Shown one piece after another: positions 33,917 to 42,350 of a stretch of DNA of 64,000 nt. Source of the stretch: Sphingomonas aerophila (GTDB lineage Bacteria; Pseudomonadota; Alphaproteobacteria; Sphingomonadales; Sphingomonadaceae); the NCBI RefSeq assembly GCF_014199305.1, contig NZ_JACIJK010000012.1, positions 43,823-107,822 on the forward strand, written 5' to 3'. Numbering within the stretch: position 1 is the stretch's first letter; the number at the start of each line of letters is the position of its first letter. The notes under the pieces were generated by a model, which saw only the letters and a program-made list of their open reading frames with translations, was not told where the DNA came from and did no database searches. The translations under genes were made by a program, and so were the position numbers.

Positions 33917-35044
33917 TCAGCTGCTCGCGCTTGTGGTGGCCGGCTGCTCCTCAGTCTCCGCGACGACGGTCGCCGCAGCGAGCACTTCCGCGAGCATTGA
34001 CAGGAATACGATCGCCTGGAGTGAGAAGTCCCGATCCCCCTCAGCAATGTCATGCGCGTGCGTGTTGCGGAGGAACGAGCGGTATCCCTGGAACAGGAAC
34101 ATGGCACCCTGCTGCTGGCTCTGCCGCGTCGCGGTCTTGAGGTCGACTGGCACTAAGAGCATGGGTGACTTCGGCCCGAAGGCCTTGCCGTACGAGCTGA
34201 GATCGTCCTCCAGCCCCGTCTTGTCCGCGAAGCGCTTGCCGAGCAGCAGGCAGCACTTCAGCACGAGCATGTGGTAATCGGGCGCGGTAGCGCTCAGTTC
34301 CTGCTCGACGGACGAGCGGAACATCTCGTCGATGAGGTTTAGGACGTCGCGCGGATCGTCGTCGATCTCTGCTGCTTTGGCTTCGAGCGCGTATTTCTCC
34401 GCCTTGGCCATCAGGTCCGGGACGTCCCACCCTGCGATGCTGCGCATATCGGCGTGATCGGAGAAATGTATGTGGCGACCCATGTCCCCGATTGCGCTCG
34501 GCGGGAAGTCGGGCGGTAGCTGCTCCTTCAACACCGCGTAATGGGCTGAAAGCGCCTGCTTGATTCCGTCCGGGACGTCCTTGGTCTCGGTATCGTTCGA
34601 GTCGTCGTACGCCTTGAACGCGATCTGCTGGATCTCACGCAGCTTCCTCTGGACGCGCACCAGCCAGGCCAGCGGGTCCTGCTGGCCGAGGCCGCTCTCC
34701 CGTGGTCGGCTGAAGCGTTCGATCAGTTCATCGAACCTCTCGCCGGTTACCTTGTGCTCCTCGGGTGACTGCCCGTCGGGCCTCCAACCCGTCGATGCGA
34801 CGTAGGCTCGGAGAGCGCGTAGGGCCTTTAGGGCGATGGCATCGTCCGCCTCTTCGAGGAAGGCGCGAAGCCGCTTGCCCTTGCTGGTGCCGTACTTGGC
34901 GTACGCATGGCCATATATCGCAGCGCCCACTTCCTTCGCGAAGAAGCTGCTGAAGGTGGCGTTGGTGAAGTCCGCGACGTAGCCGGACGCGCTACCCAGC
35001 GCGTCCTCCACGATCCGCAGGTCCGACTGACTGATCCGTGCCAT
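33917..35044 (-). CDS. AbiJ-like/HEPN (Ymh-type) abortive-infection protein
   Basis: A 375-residue soluble protein with two recognisable ends. The N-terminus (ALGSASGYVADFTNATFSSF, then YGTSKGKRLRAFLEEAD) resembles the AbiJ-type N-terminal domain found on many antiphage effectors. The C-terminal 50 residues (GAMFLFQGYRSFLRNTHAHD) resemble the Ymh/TIGR02391 version of HEPN with an RNTHAH motif of the RNxxxH type used by HEPN ribonucleases. The middle, about 200 residues, is helical and unassigned. Predicted to be an RNA-cutting toxin triggered by infection. It follows the Shedu gene on the same strand after 144 bases. The RNase role is inferred from the motif. Confidence 0.65.
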   Translation of the reverse strand: MARISQSDLRIVEDALGSASGYVADFTNATFSSFFAKEVGAAIYGHAYAKYGTSKGKRLRAFLEEADDAIALKALRALRAYVASTGWRPDGQSPEEHKVTGERFDELIERFSRPRESGLGQQDPLAWLVRVQRKLREIQQIAFKAYDDSNDTETKDVPDGIKQALSAHYAVLKEQLPPDFPPSAIGDMGRHIHFSDHADMRSIAGWDVPDLMAKAEKYALEAKAAEIDDDPRDVLNLIDEMFRSSVEQELSATAPDYHMLVLKCCLLLGKRFADKTGLEDDLSSYGKAFGPKSPMLLVPVDLKTATRQSQQQGAMFLFQGYRSFLRNTHAHDIAEGDRDFSLQAIVFLSMLAEVLAAATVVAETEEQPATTSASS

Positions 35045-35188
35045 AGGCCTGTCCTAATGAACGACGCCGCGATGGTAACCGGCGTTCAGCACAGCATCTC
35101 GCCTGCTTCGACGGGGCGGCGCCTCTCCTGGGTCAGTGGTCGTCGAACGGATCCACCAGCCATACCGCCCCGGTCTGCCCTCCGCCGC

Positions 35189-36301
35189 TCACAGGCCATT
35201 GGCCGCGCGCTGATGCGAGACGACGGATCGCAGGTGCTCGGTCACGCGGCGGGCGACCGAGACCAGCTGGTCGAAGGTGATGACCTCGATTCGGTGGAGA
35301 TGGCCGTTGAAGCGGCGAAGGGCGACCTGCTGCTCCTCATCGAGGTCCCGGCCGATGATGATCTTGGCTCGGATCTTCAACGTGTCGATGCCGTCCCGTG
35401 CCTTGATCGCCAACCGGTCGGCTTCGAGTTCCTCGATGTACCTTGAGACCTGCCCAACGGCCGCTGACAGATCCTGTCCGGCGAAGTGGGCCTTGCGCGA
35501 CTTGTCGAAGCGGAAGAGGCCGACGCCGGTCAGCGGCGTCTTTATCTCGATAACTTCGACGTAGCCGTCCGTCGTTCGGCGAAGCAGGAAGTCCTGCTGC
35601 GTGTCGCGCGTGAGGCGCCGCTCATCCGCCAAGTGCTCGCTGTACTCTGAGCCGAACATCCATGGATTTTGCCCGAGCAGCGTCTGGAAGTCCTGCTCCC
35701 TAGCGTCGGCGTCGATCAGCGCCTCCATTCGCTTCAGCTCCTGGCTGTACCGGGCGAGATTCAAGGTCGCCGCTGCGGCCGCGAACGCATCGGGGTCTGC
35801 GATAACGCGCTTGAACAGCTCGACCGCTGCACCCCGCTCGCGCGCCACCCGGCGCAGCAGGCCGGCGAGGACGTCCGTCTGACCGGATGCCCCGAGTTCG
35901 TCGAGCGCTGCCTGGATCTCCCCTGCGTCAAACCCGCGCGCGGCGGGCACCATCAAGAAATCGCCGGCGAGGTCGGGTATGCTCCCGGTGCAAGCAGTCG
36001 AGATAAAGCGCACCGCCATTCGGATCTGATCGTCGCCATCGAGCGTGAACGACTTCGCGGGTTCGTTCTGCCAGTTACCACCCACGTTCTTCCGCGAGCG
36101 GAAGGTGATCTGGTTGGTCTTGAACTCCCCGGTATTTCGACTGTGGACAGGATAGTGGACCAGCTCGCGTCGGACCCTCGGGCCCTCGCTGAGCACGATG
36201 CTGTTCACCTGCGGCAGTTCCGGATGGAGCGATGGGTCCGGACGTGTGGAGTGGATGATGGTAGGCACGGAGTTGTCCCGCTCATGCTCTGGATCGATCA
36301 T
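35189..36301 (-). CDS. Shedu antiphage nuclease (SduA-like, DUF4263)
   Basis: A 370-residue single-gene defence protein. The C-terminal domain has the Shedu PD-(D/E)xK nuclease layout: DFQTLLGQNPWMFGSEYSE, then QQDFLLRRTTDGYVEVIEIK with the catalytic Asp and the ExK pair, and a following QVSRYIEEL helix. The N-terminal 150 residues vary among Shedu proteins and probably sense infection. Known Shedu proteins confer resistance to several phages and assemble as oligomers that cut DNA. It is upstream of the AbiJ-like gene in the same direction; a shared transcript is possible although the gap is 144 bases. Length fits the family. Confidence 0.85.
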   Translation of the reverse strand: MIDPEHERDNSVPTIIHSTRPDPSLHPELPQVNSIVLSEGPRVRRELVHYPVHSRNTGEFKTNQITFRSRKNVGGNWQNEPAKSFTLDGDDQIRMAVRFISTACTGSIPDLAGDFLMVPAARGFDAGEIQAALDELGASGQTDVLAGLLRRVARERGAAVELFKRVIADPDAFAAAAATLNLARYSQELKRMEALIDADAREQDFQTLLGQNPWMFGSEYSEHLADERRLTRDTQQDFLLRRTTDGYVEVIEIKTPLTGVGLFRFDKSRKAHFAGQDLSAAVGQVSRYIEELEADRLAIKARDGIDTLKIRAKIIIGRDLDEEQQVALRRFNGHLHRIEVITFDQLVSVARRVTEHLRSVVSHQRAANGL

Positions 36302-36834
36302 CGCCCAAATAGATAGCAGGTGGTAAGCGGTGCAAAGATGGAAACGCTTGGACCGCGAGATCTGATGCGTGAAAGGCTGTCGCTCGAGGCGTGCGTGTCA
36401 GGTCGGCCTTAACAACGGGCGACAGTTGGCAATCCGTCTGAGTACCGTGAACGACCGGGTATGGGTCTGAGCTGCCGCAAGCTGCCGGTCGGATACCGAC
36501 CACTTGTCGTTAGTCATCGTGCTTGCGGCTGTGCTCAATTGTTGCTTTTCCTTCATGTCGCAAGGTGCCGTTCGCGAAGAGTAGAAAGGCAAAAATCGAA
36601 CCTTCTAAAAGTGCCAGGTCGCGACCGTTCAGAACCAGTGTCAGTTTACTTCAGGCGGTCCGCCGCGCCTATCTCAAACCTGAAGAGACCGGCGCGAGAG
36701 AGCCGCAGCAGTAGCTTGATCACCAAGCCACGCCCGAGCGGAAATACTGCAGTATGCAGCAACAAGGCACCGCCCAATCACCCTCTTAGCCGACGCACGC
36801 CGGCCTCACCCATCGTCCCGCCACGCGCCCTTGA
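36302..36834. other. 530 bp upstream of Shedu, no recognisable gene
   Basis: Short frames only, none with motifs or ribosome sites. It holds the promoter side of the Shedu gene and marks the right end of the accessory block. Confidence 0.4.
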
Positions 36835-37144
36835 TGGCGAGCACCAGCGCCGTTGCACTTAGCCAGGACCTGAAATCACTTCGACGATGCCGGGAACCGT
36901 TATCACGATCAGGGTAACGCCGGCGAGGGTAAGCGGCTGTCTCCGGGCGACGGCAGCTCATAGCCGTTACGATCGCGGGACAGCGCAACCTCTTTCGCGG
37001 CGAGCCAGATCGTGACCCCGCTCTACGTGACGATGCAGGAAGCCATCCCGAGCAGGCCCCACAGCAAAGCGCACCAGCCACCCGCTGAACCAGCAGAAAA
37101 CAAGCCAGCCGATGTCGCAGCGGATTTTCCGTGCCGACGAAAGG
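36835..37144 (-). pseudogene. Decayed PepSY-associated membrane protein fragment
   Basis: Reading the minus strand and allowing frame changes gives WFSGWLVR, then WGLLGMASCIVT, a stop codon, then SGVTIWLAAKEVALSRDRNG. This pattern (short loop, transmembrane helix, VT-x-SGV-x-IWLA) is that of the last membrane helices of PepSY-TM iron-uptake proteins of alphaproteobacteria. At least one frameshift and one in-frame stop are needed, so it is broken; the N-terminal PepSY domains are absent. Assignment rests on about 45 residues of pattern similarity. Confidence 0.4.
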
Positions 37145-37318
37145 TGAACAGGCGTTAGGACCAAAAAGTTATAATTCAGTACCAGAAAAGTTGCGTTATC
37201 TCGCGCTATCGTTCGTTATAAAGTTTTCACGTCTATATTGAAATGCGCTGTCTTTCGGTTAAACCTCCAGACCAAGGCTGACGCAGCGCTAAGCGGCCCA
37301 GTCCTGCGGGAGAGATTA

Positions 37319-38053
37319 ATGCAGGTGTGGAAGCACGCACCAGGGGGCTTGTCGGTGCTGGCGATCGCCGGAGCCGTCGTTCTCGCGGCTACTGACGTAG
37401 AGTACGCGGTGGCGGCGGGACCGCTTCTCGAAATCAATTTTATAAGCCCGGTCAGCGGCGCCAGCCGACCGTGGCATAGCCAGGTCGCCTACAGCATCGC
37501 CGCGGTGTACGATGGCAAGTCGACCAAATTTGGCGAGCTTGAACCCAACGCTGTCGTTCTCGAGGCCCGCTACGTGCCTGACGTCGCGGTCGCGGCGCAG
37601 CTCGGCCACGAGCTTCCCGACGCGTTGGTCACTATCAGTCAGTCCAATTGCGCTGGCTGCCACGACTTCAATGCGCGGGGAGCCGGCCCGTCCTATGCCG
37701 CGATCGGCGCGCGTTATGCGGGCAAGTCGGGCGCCGCCGCCGCGATCGCGGCCAACATCGTTCGGGGCAGCAGCGGCGTCTGGGGTGCGAGCGCGATGCC
37801 GCCACACCCGGATGTCTCCGCGGCACAGGCCCGAGCGGTCGCGGAATGGATCATCAGCCATGGTAACGATGCCGCGGTCCAGTATGGCGTTGGCACAACC
37901 GGCAATTTTCGCATGATCCCGGTGGGCCGGCCGGGGCCGCGGGCAGGCATTGTCGCCACCGCCTTCTACGCCGGGCCGCTCAAGGCAGGCGACACGCGCC
38001 GCACTGGCGCTGGAGCCGATCGGATCATCGTCACGGGCGCTGCGCACCCGTGA
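37319..38053 (+). CDS. Periplasmic c-type cytochrome
   Basis: A 244-residue exported protein; an N-terminal hydrophobic stretch (LSVLAIAGAVVLAATDV) acts as signal or anchor. The heme site is C111-A-G-C114-H115 and the likely distal ligand is M160 in SAMPPHPDVS, which is a class I cytochrome c layout. The first 90 residues after the signal (PLLEINFISPVSGASRPWHS) form a domain I do not recognise. It opens a four-gene operon (22 bases to the FAD oxidoreductase), which suggests that it accepts electrons from that exported enzyme. Start ATG at 37319 has a GGGAGA ribosome site. Confidence 0.85.
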   Translation: MQVWKHAPGGLSVLAIAGAVVLAATDVEYAVAAGPLLEINFISPVSGASRPWHSQVAYSIAAVYDGKSTKFGELEPNAVVLEARYVPDVAVAAQLGHELPDALVTISQSNCAGCHDFNARGAGPSYAAIGARYAGKSGAAAAIAANIVRGSSGVWGASAMPPHPDVSAAQARAVAEWIISHGNDAAVQYGVGTTGNFRMIPVGRPGPRAGIVATAFYAGPLKAGDTRRTGAGADRIIVTGAAHP

Positions 38054-38075
38054 TCAGCCCTTGCCTGGAGCCGTG

Positions 38076-39533
38076 ATGCAGCGACGCACTCTCCTGAAAA
38101 CGATCGCAGGGCTGGGCGCCTCGCTGGTCGCGGCGACCGGAGCCGGCGCACAGACGCTGCCGCCGCGCGCAGGCAGACGGTCTGTGATCGTCGCCGGTGC
38201 CGGGATCACCGGGCTGTGCTGCGCCTACGAGCTGATGCAGCACGGGATCGACGTCACCGTATTGGAGGCGTCCGGCCGCTATGGTGGGCACGTCTATACC
38301 GGCCGCGACGGGCTATCGGACGGGATGTACGCCGATTACGGCGCCGACCACATCACGCGCCCTGGCTACGAGCAGTTCATGCGCTACGTCGACGCGTTCA
38401 AGCTGCCGCTGATCGCCTATCCAGGCGCGGAAGGTTCGCCGCTGCCGGCCAACAACGGTCGACTTCGGATGATCGGCGGCAAGTTCCACACCGAGGCAAT
38501 GCTCGCCGATCCGGCGGTGCTGGCGGCCCTCGGCTGCAACCCGCGCGAGGTGGCGTTCTTGGCGGAGAACCCTTGGCACGAGCTGCCCTCGCTCTTTCTC
38601 GCCGATCACATCTCGCGCTTCCGCGACCCGAGCCAGCCGTTCGGCAATGGCATGGACGATCTCGACACGATCGATCTCGACACGCTCTACGCGCGCCAGG
38701 GTGCGTCCCAGTTCACGCGCAAGTATCTTGGCGGGGAGCACGTCAACGCGCTCTACAGCGTCTGGCGGTTCGCCGTCATGAAGGCGCGCGGCATCCCGCT
38801 GTCGGAAGGCAAGACCTTTCACCTCGCGGGTGGCAACGAGGCGATGCCGAAGGCCTTCGCCGCGCGCCTGGGCGCCCGGCTGAAGCTCAATCACCCAATC
38901 ACCGCGATCGACCACGACACGAACGGCGTGACGGTCAGCTACACCGCCTACGGCAGTGACACGCCGGAGACGATGAGGGCGGACTACCTGGTCAACTGCA
39001 TCTCGCTGCCGGTGTTCCGCCGCATTGTTGTGACGCCTTCGCTCTCGCCAGCCAAGCAGTACGTCGTCGACAATCTCAGCTTCAGCTCGCACCCGTTCTT
39101 CGTCTTCGAGGCGGAGACGAAGTTCTGGCTCGACGACGGCCTCGCCAATCTGTCCATGGAGTTCGAGCATCCGGACATACAGTCGATTTGGGTGCTGCCC
39201 GAGACAGTGGGCTCGACACGAGTCTTGCTGAAGGCGTTCGGACCCGGTGGCGTGTCGCCGCAACGCGTGCTCGCCGCCTTCCGAGAGGTCTATCCGGGGA
39301 AGAAGGACACCATCGTCCAGGCGCTGACCTTTGATTGGACCAAGGACACGCTCGCGCCGACCTGCGAGATGGAAGCGCTGCCGGTAGGCGAACTGCACCG
39401 CTTCTGGCCGGAGATCATGAAGCCGAATGGCCGCCTCTACTTCGCGGGCACCTATGCCGACCCGCTGAGCCGCGGGATGGAGTCGTGCGTGCGCTCCGCC
39501 GCACGGGTCGCGCAGGAGATCGTCGCCACATGA
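38076..39533 (+). CDS. Exported FAD-dependent amine oxidase-like oxidoreductase
   Basis: A 485-residue flavoprotein. The N-terminus QRRTLLKTIAGLGAS is a twin-arginine signal, so the folded enzyme with FAD is sent to the periplasm. The dinucleotide-binding motif is GAGITGLCCAYELM followed by VLEASGRYGGHV, and the C-terminal FAD motif is LYFAGTYADPLSRGMESCV; both are those of the amine oxidase/phytoene desaturase superfamily. The substrate is unknown; position between a cytochrome c and glycan-related hydrolases suggests oxidation of a sugar or amino sugar with electrons passed to the cytochrome. True monoamine oxidase activity is not implied. Confidence 0.85.
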   Translation: MQRRTLLKTIAGLGASLVAATGAGAQTLPPRAGRRSVIVAGAGITGLCCAYELMQHGIDVTVLEASGRYGGHVYTGRDGLSDGMYADYGADHITRPGYEQFMRYVDAFKLPLIAYPGAEGSPLPANNGRLRMIGGKFHTEAMLADPAVLAALGCNPREVAFLAENPWHELPSLFLADHISRFRDPSQPFGNGMDDLDTIDLDTLYARQGASQFTRKYLGGEHVNALYSVWRFAVMKARGIPLSEGKTFHLAGGNEAMPKAFAARLGARLKLNHPITAIDHDTNGVTVSYTAYGSDTPETMRADYLVNCISLPVFRRIVVTPSLSPAKQYVVDNLSFSSHPFFVFEAETKFWLDDGLANLSMEFEHPDIQSIWVLPETVGSTRVLLKAFGPGGVSPQRVLAAFREVYPGKKDTIVQALTFDWTKDTLAPTCEMEALPVGELHRFWPEIMKPNGRLYFAGTYADPLSRGMESCVRSAARVAQEIVAT

Positions 39534-39552
39534 TGCAAGGGGAGGAGCGGCG

Positions 39553-41112
39553 ATGAACCGGCGCGAGATGCTGCGCGCGAGCGCCGCAGCGGGGGTTGCC
39601 GCGGCGGGCGGGTATGCCGATGTCGCGCCCGCGCAGATCCTGGAGCATGGCTGGGAGGGGCACGATTTCGGCGGCGTTCTGCCTGTGCCCGATCGGCTCT
39701 ACCAGGGGCCGTTCACCAACTACGGCGCGGATGCCAACGCGCCGGGGGGGAGCGTCGTCATGGCGACCTCGCCGTCGCGCGACATCGTGCCCAACTACGG
39801 AATGGGGCTGACCGCCTATGTGTCCGGCGACACTGGCCCGCCGCGACTGCCGGGCCAATCGCTCGAGCGCTCGATCGGCGACATCGTCGCGCTGCCCTTC
39901 ACCCAAACGATCTACCTGCGGCCGAACTGGCACGAGGTGCAGTCGCGGGCCGGCCGGCTCGATCTGCCAGACTGGTGGCACATCGCGGTCGAGGCCGCGC
40001 GCCGGCAGGGCAAGCGAGTGGGGTTCCGCATCATGCTCGAGAACCCGGACGTCGCGGCGCCGGGCATGCCTGCGTTCCTGATGGAGAAGGTCCCCTACGT
40101 CCCGCTCAATGGCAGCTGGCCCGGCGACCGCCGCGAGATCCGCCACCGCAAGAAGCACGCGATGCCGCGCTACGACGCGCCTGCATATCAAGTGGCGTTC
40201 GAGGAGCTTAACGCGCTGTTGGCCGAGCAGCTGAACGGCAGCCCTGACATCGAATACATGGACACGATGATGTACGGCTTCTGGGGCGAAGGACATCATT
40301 GGCCATTCGAAGGAAACGTCTTCCCCTCCGACACCGTCGCCCGCGCGACCATGATGCGGATGCTCGAGGTGCAGCTGCGGCACTGGACCAAGACGCCGCT
40401 CGTCACCAACACGCAGCCCGACTTCAATCGCGTCGGCAATGCCGAGATGCTCGACCGCACGGTGCGCAGCGGCAATTGGATCCGCAGCGACACCATCTTC
40501 ATCGAAAATACCCAGATCGAGGCATTGAGCAACCGCCCGGCCTGGACCGCGGCGCTGAGCGAGGTCGGCATGACCAGGGGCAGTCCGGACCGGACGAAGG
40601 TGGTCGACGGCGTGACTCTGAACGAGCAGATCGTCGCCCATGTGCTGGCGGTCGGCGCGAACTATTGGTCGGTGTGGAACTGGCACGACGAAGCGGCCGC
40701 CAATGTGCTCAGCTATTACGAGAAGTTTCCCGAACCGATCGACCGCATCGCGCGGCGTATAGGCTATCGGGTCTACCCCGCCTTCATCTGGTCGTTTGAG
40801 CGCGACGGCAGCAGCGGCATCGTCGTCGGGCTCGCCAATGATGGCGTCGCCGGAGTGCCGGGCGTGCTGCGGCTGACCGTCGCCGACCCGGCCGGTACCG
40901 TTCTGGCGAGCGGCAGCGTCGACCCCGGTTATCCCAAGCCGACCGGGATTCGCCAGGCGATGCTCGCGTGGCCGGGCAAGCGCGACTGGGCGGGGCTCAG
41001 GCTGCGCGCGGAGATCGAGATCAAGGGCGTGCGGCGACCGGTGCGCTGGGCGTGCCAGCAACCACTCAGCCCGGACGGCTCATTGACGCTCAAGCAGAAC
41101 CTGCCGACCTGA
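39553..41112 (+). CDS. Exported putative glycoside hydrolase (DUF4832-like)
   Basis: A 519-residue protein with a twin-arginine-type signal (NRREMLRASAAAGVAAAGG). The body looks like a TIM barrel: VGFRIMLENPDV, a DIEYMDTMMYGFWGEGHHWP segment with candidate acidic catalytic residues, PLVTNTQPDFN, and HVLAVGANYWSVWNW. The last about 110 residues (GIVVGLANDGVAGVPGVLRL) form a beta-sandwich as in DUF4832-type or beta-galactosidase-like glycan enzymes. I cannot assign a GH family with confidence. It lies 19 bases after the flavoprotein and 23 bases before an amidohydrolase gene, within one operon. Confidence 0.65.
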   Translation: MNRREMLRASAAAGVAAAGGYADVAPAQILEHGWEGHDFGGVLPVPDRLYQGPFTNYGADANAPGGSVVMATSPSRDIVPNYGMGLTAYVSGDTGPPRLPGQSLERSIGDIVALPFTQTIYLRPNWHEVQSRAGRLDLPDWWHIAVEAARRQGKRVGFRIMLENPDVAAPGMPAFLMEKVPYVPLNGSWPGDRREIRHRKKHAMPRYDAPAYQVAFEELNALLAEQLNGSPDIEYMDTMMYGFWGEGHHWPFEGNVFPSDTVARATMMRMLEVQLRHWTKTPLVTNTQPDFNRVGNAEMLDRTVRSGNWIRSDTIFIENTQIEALSNRPAWTAALSEVGMTRGSPDRTKVVDGVTLNEQIVAHVLAVGANYWSVWNWHDEAAANVLSYYEKFPEPIDRIARRIGYRVYPAFIWSFERDGSSGIVVGLANDGVAGVPGVLRLTVADPAGTVLASGSVDPGYPKPTGIRQAMLAWPGKRDWAGLRLRAEIEIKGVRRPVRWACQQPLSPDGSLTLKQNLPT

Positions 41113-41135
41113 CGCCACTCACCCGGAGACCTGCC

Positions 41136-42260
41136 ATGCGCGTGCGAAAGCTCTTCCCGACCGCCGCGGCATGGGCAATGCTCGGCGCCGCGCCGCCGCC
41201 CGTGCCCGTCGCAACCTACAGCGAGACGGATTTCGCGCGGGTCCGCAAGCTCGACGCGCACGTCCACGACTTCGTCGCCGACGATCGTTTCCTCTCGGTC
41301 GCTCGGCGCGACGGCTTCGAACTGCTGTCGATCGCCGTCGACTATCCCGACGGCCCGCCGCTCTCGCTGGAGGTCGCGGCCGCGTACAAGCTGCTCGCCC
41401 GCGACCCGGCGCGTTTCCACTTCGCCACCGCCTTCTCGATGCAGGGTTTCGGCACGCCGGGCTGGACCGAGCGGACCAAACGCGCGATCGACGACGCAGT
41501 CGCGCACGGCGTGGTCGGCGTGAAGGTGTGGAAGAACATCGGCATGGTCGCGCGGGACCAGGCGGGCAAGCGTATCTTTCTCGACGACCCGCGGTTCGAC
41601 GGCGTGATGCGCCACATCGAGGAGCGCGGCCTGGTCCTGATCGCGCATCAGGGCGAGCCCAAGGATTGCTGGCTGCCGCTCGACCAGATGACGACGGAGA
41701 ACGACCGGAGCTACTTCCGCGAGCACCCGCGCTATTACATGTACCTGCATCCCGACGAGCCCGCCTACGAAACGCTGATGGCGGCCCGCGACAGCTTCGT
41801 CGCGCGGCACCCGCACCTGACCTTCGTCGGCGCGCACATGGCGAGCCTCGAATGGAGCGTCGACCGGCTCGCGCAGTTCCTTGATCGCTATCCCAACGCG
41901 AACGTCGACCTTGCTGCCCGGCTGTCCAATCTGCAGGTCCAGTCAAACGTCGATTACCGCAAGGTGCGCGGCTTCATGATCAAGTACCAGGACCGCCTGC
42001 TCTACGGCACCGACCTGAAGATCAGCCCGCCGGCGCCGGGCGCGCCGGCACCGGGCGCTGCGGCCGCAGCGGAGTTCCGGCAGGAAGCGGAGACGTTCTG
42101 GCGGTCCGACTGGCGTTATCTCGCGACGCCGCTCAGCCAGCACGTCGACGCGATCAATGCCGATGCGCGCGGGCTGGCGCTGCCCAGGGCAGTGATAGAC
42201 AAGATCTATTACGCGAATGCCCGCCGCATCTTTCGCCTGGACGGCCGAACGGCGAGCTGA
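41136..42260 (+). CDS. Exported amidohydrolase-family protein (copy 1)
   Basis: A 374-residue PF04909-type amidohydrolase with a short hydrophobic leader (AAAWAMLGAAPPPVP). The metal site motifs are KLDAHVHDF (HxH), LIAHQGEPKDCW, FVGAHMASLEW and the late YGTDL Asp. A second, closely similar copy lies at 46,269-47,396. Family members hydrolyse or decarboxylate ring compounds and lactones; the duplicated presence in a sugar locus suggests action on an oxidised sugar such as a lactone made by the upstream flavoprotein, which is inference. It ends the operon; an intrinsic terminator follows within 10 bases. Confidence 0.85.
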   Translation: MRVRKLFPTAAAWAMLGAAPPPVPVATYSETDFARVRKLDAHVHDFVADDRFLSVARRDGFELLSIAVDYPDGPPLSLEVAAAYKLLARDPARFHFATAFSMQGFGTPGWTERTKRAIDDAVAHGVVGVKVWKNIGMVARDQAGKRIFLDDPRFDGVMRHIEERGLVLIAHQGEPKDCWLPLDQMTTENDRSYFREHPRYYMYLHPDEPAYETLMAARDSFVARHPHLTFVGAHMASLEWSVDRLAQFLDRYPNANVDLAARLSNLQVQSNVDYRKVRGFMIKYQDRLLYGTDLKISPPAPGAPAPGAAAAAEFRQEAETFWRSDWRYLATPLSQHVDAINADARGLALPRAVIDKIYYANARRIFRLDGRTAS

Positions 42261-42268
42261 ACGACGAA

Positions 42269-42293
42269 GGGCCCGCATCAAGCGGGCCCTTGC
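42269..42293 (+). terminator. Intrinsic terminator of the cytochrome-hydrolase operon
   Basis: Stem GGGCCCGC/GCGGGCCC, loop ATCAA, followed by TT. It lies nine bases after the amidohydrolase stop and separates this operon from the convergent TonB receptor gene. The T-tract is minimal. Confidence 0.65.
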
Positions 42294-42350
42294 CGAGATC
42301 CGAAGCGAGCAGGTCCGGCGCCGCCACGAAGTGACGTTTCCGGCCGATCA

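Noticed and set aside
24154..36301. A single large element covering both accessory blocks
   Set aside because: The tRNA-derived repeat closes at 25,581 next to its integrase; the second block has a different recombinase and no copy of the 14-bp core at its far end.
39415..41061. Minus-strand open frame of 548 codons opposite the TIM-barrel hydrolase gene
   Set aside because: His/Arg/Val-rich composition without motifs; the plus strand has a Tat signal, ribosome spacing and operon context.
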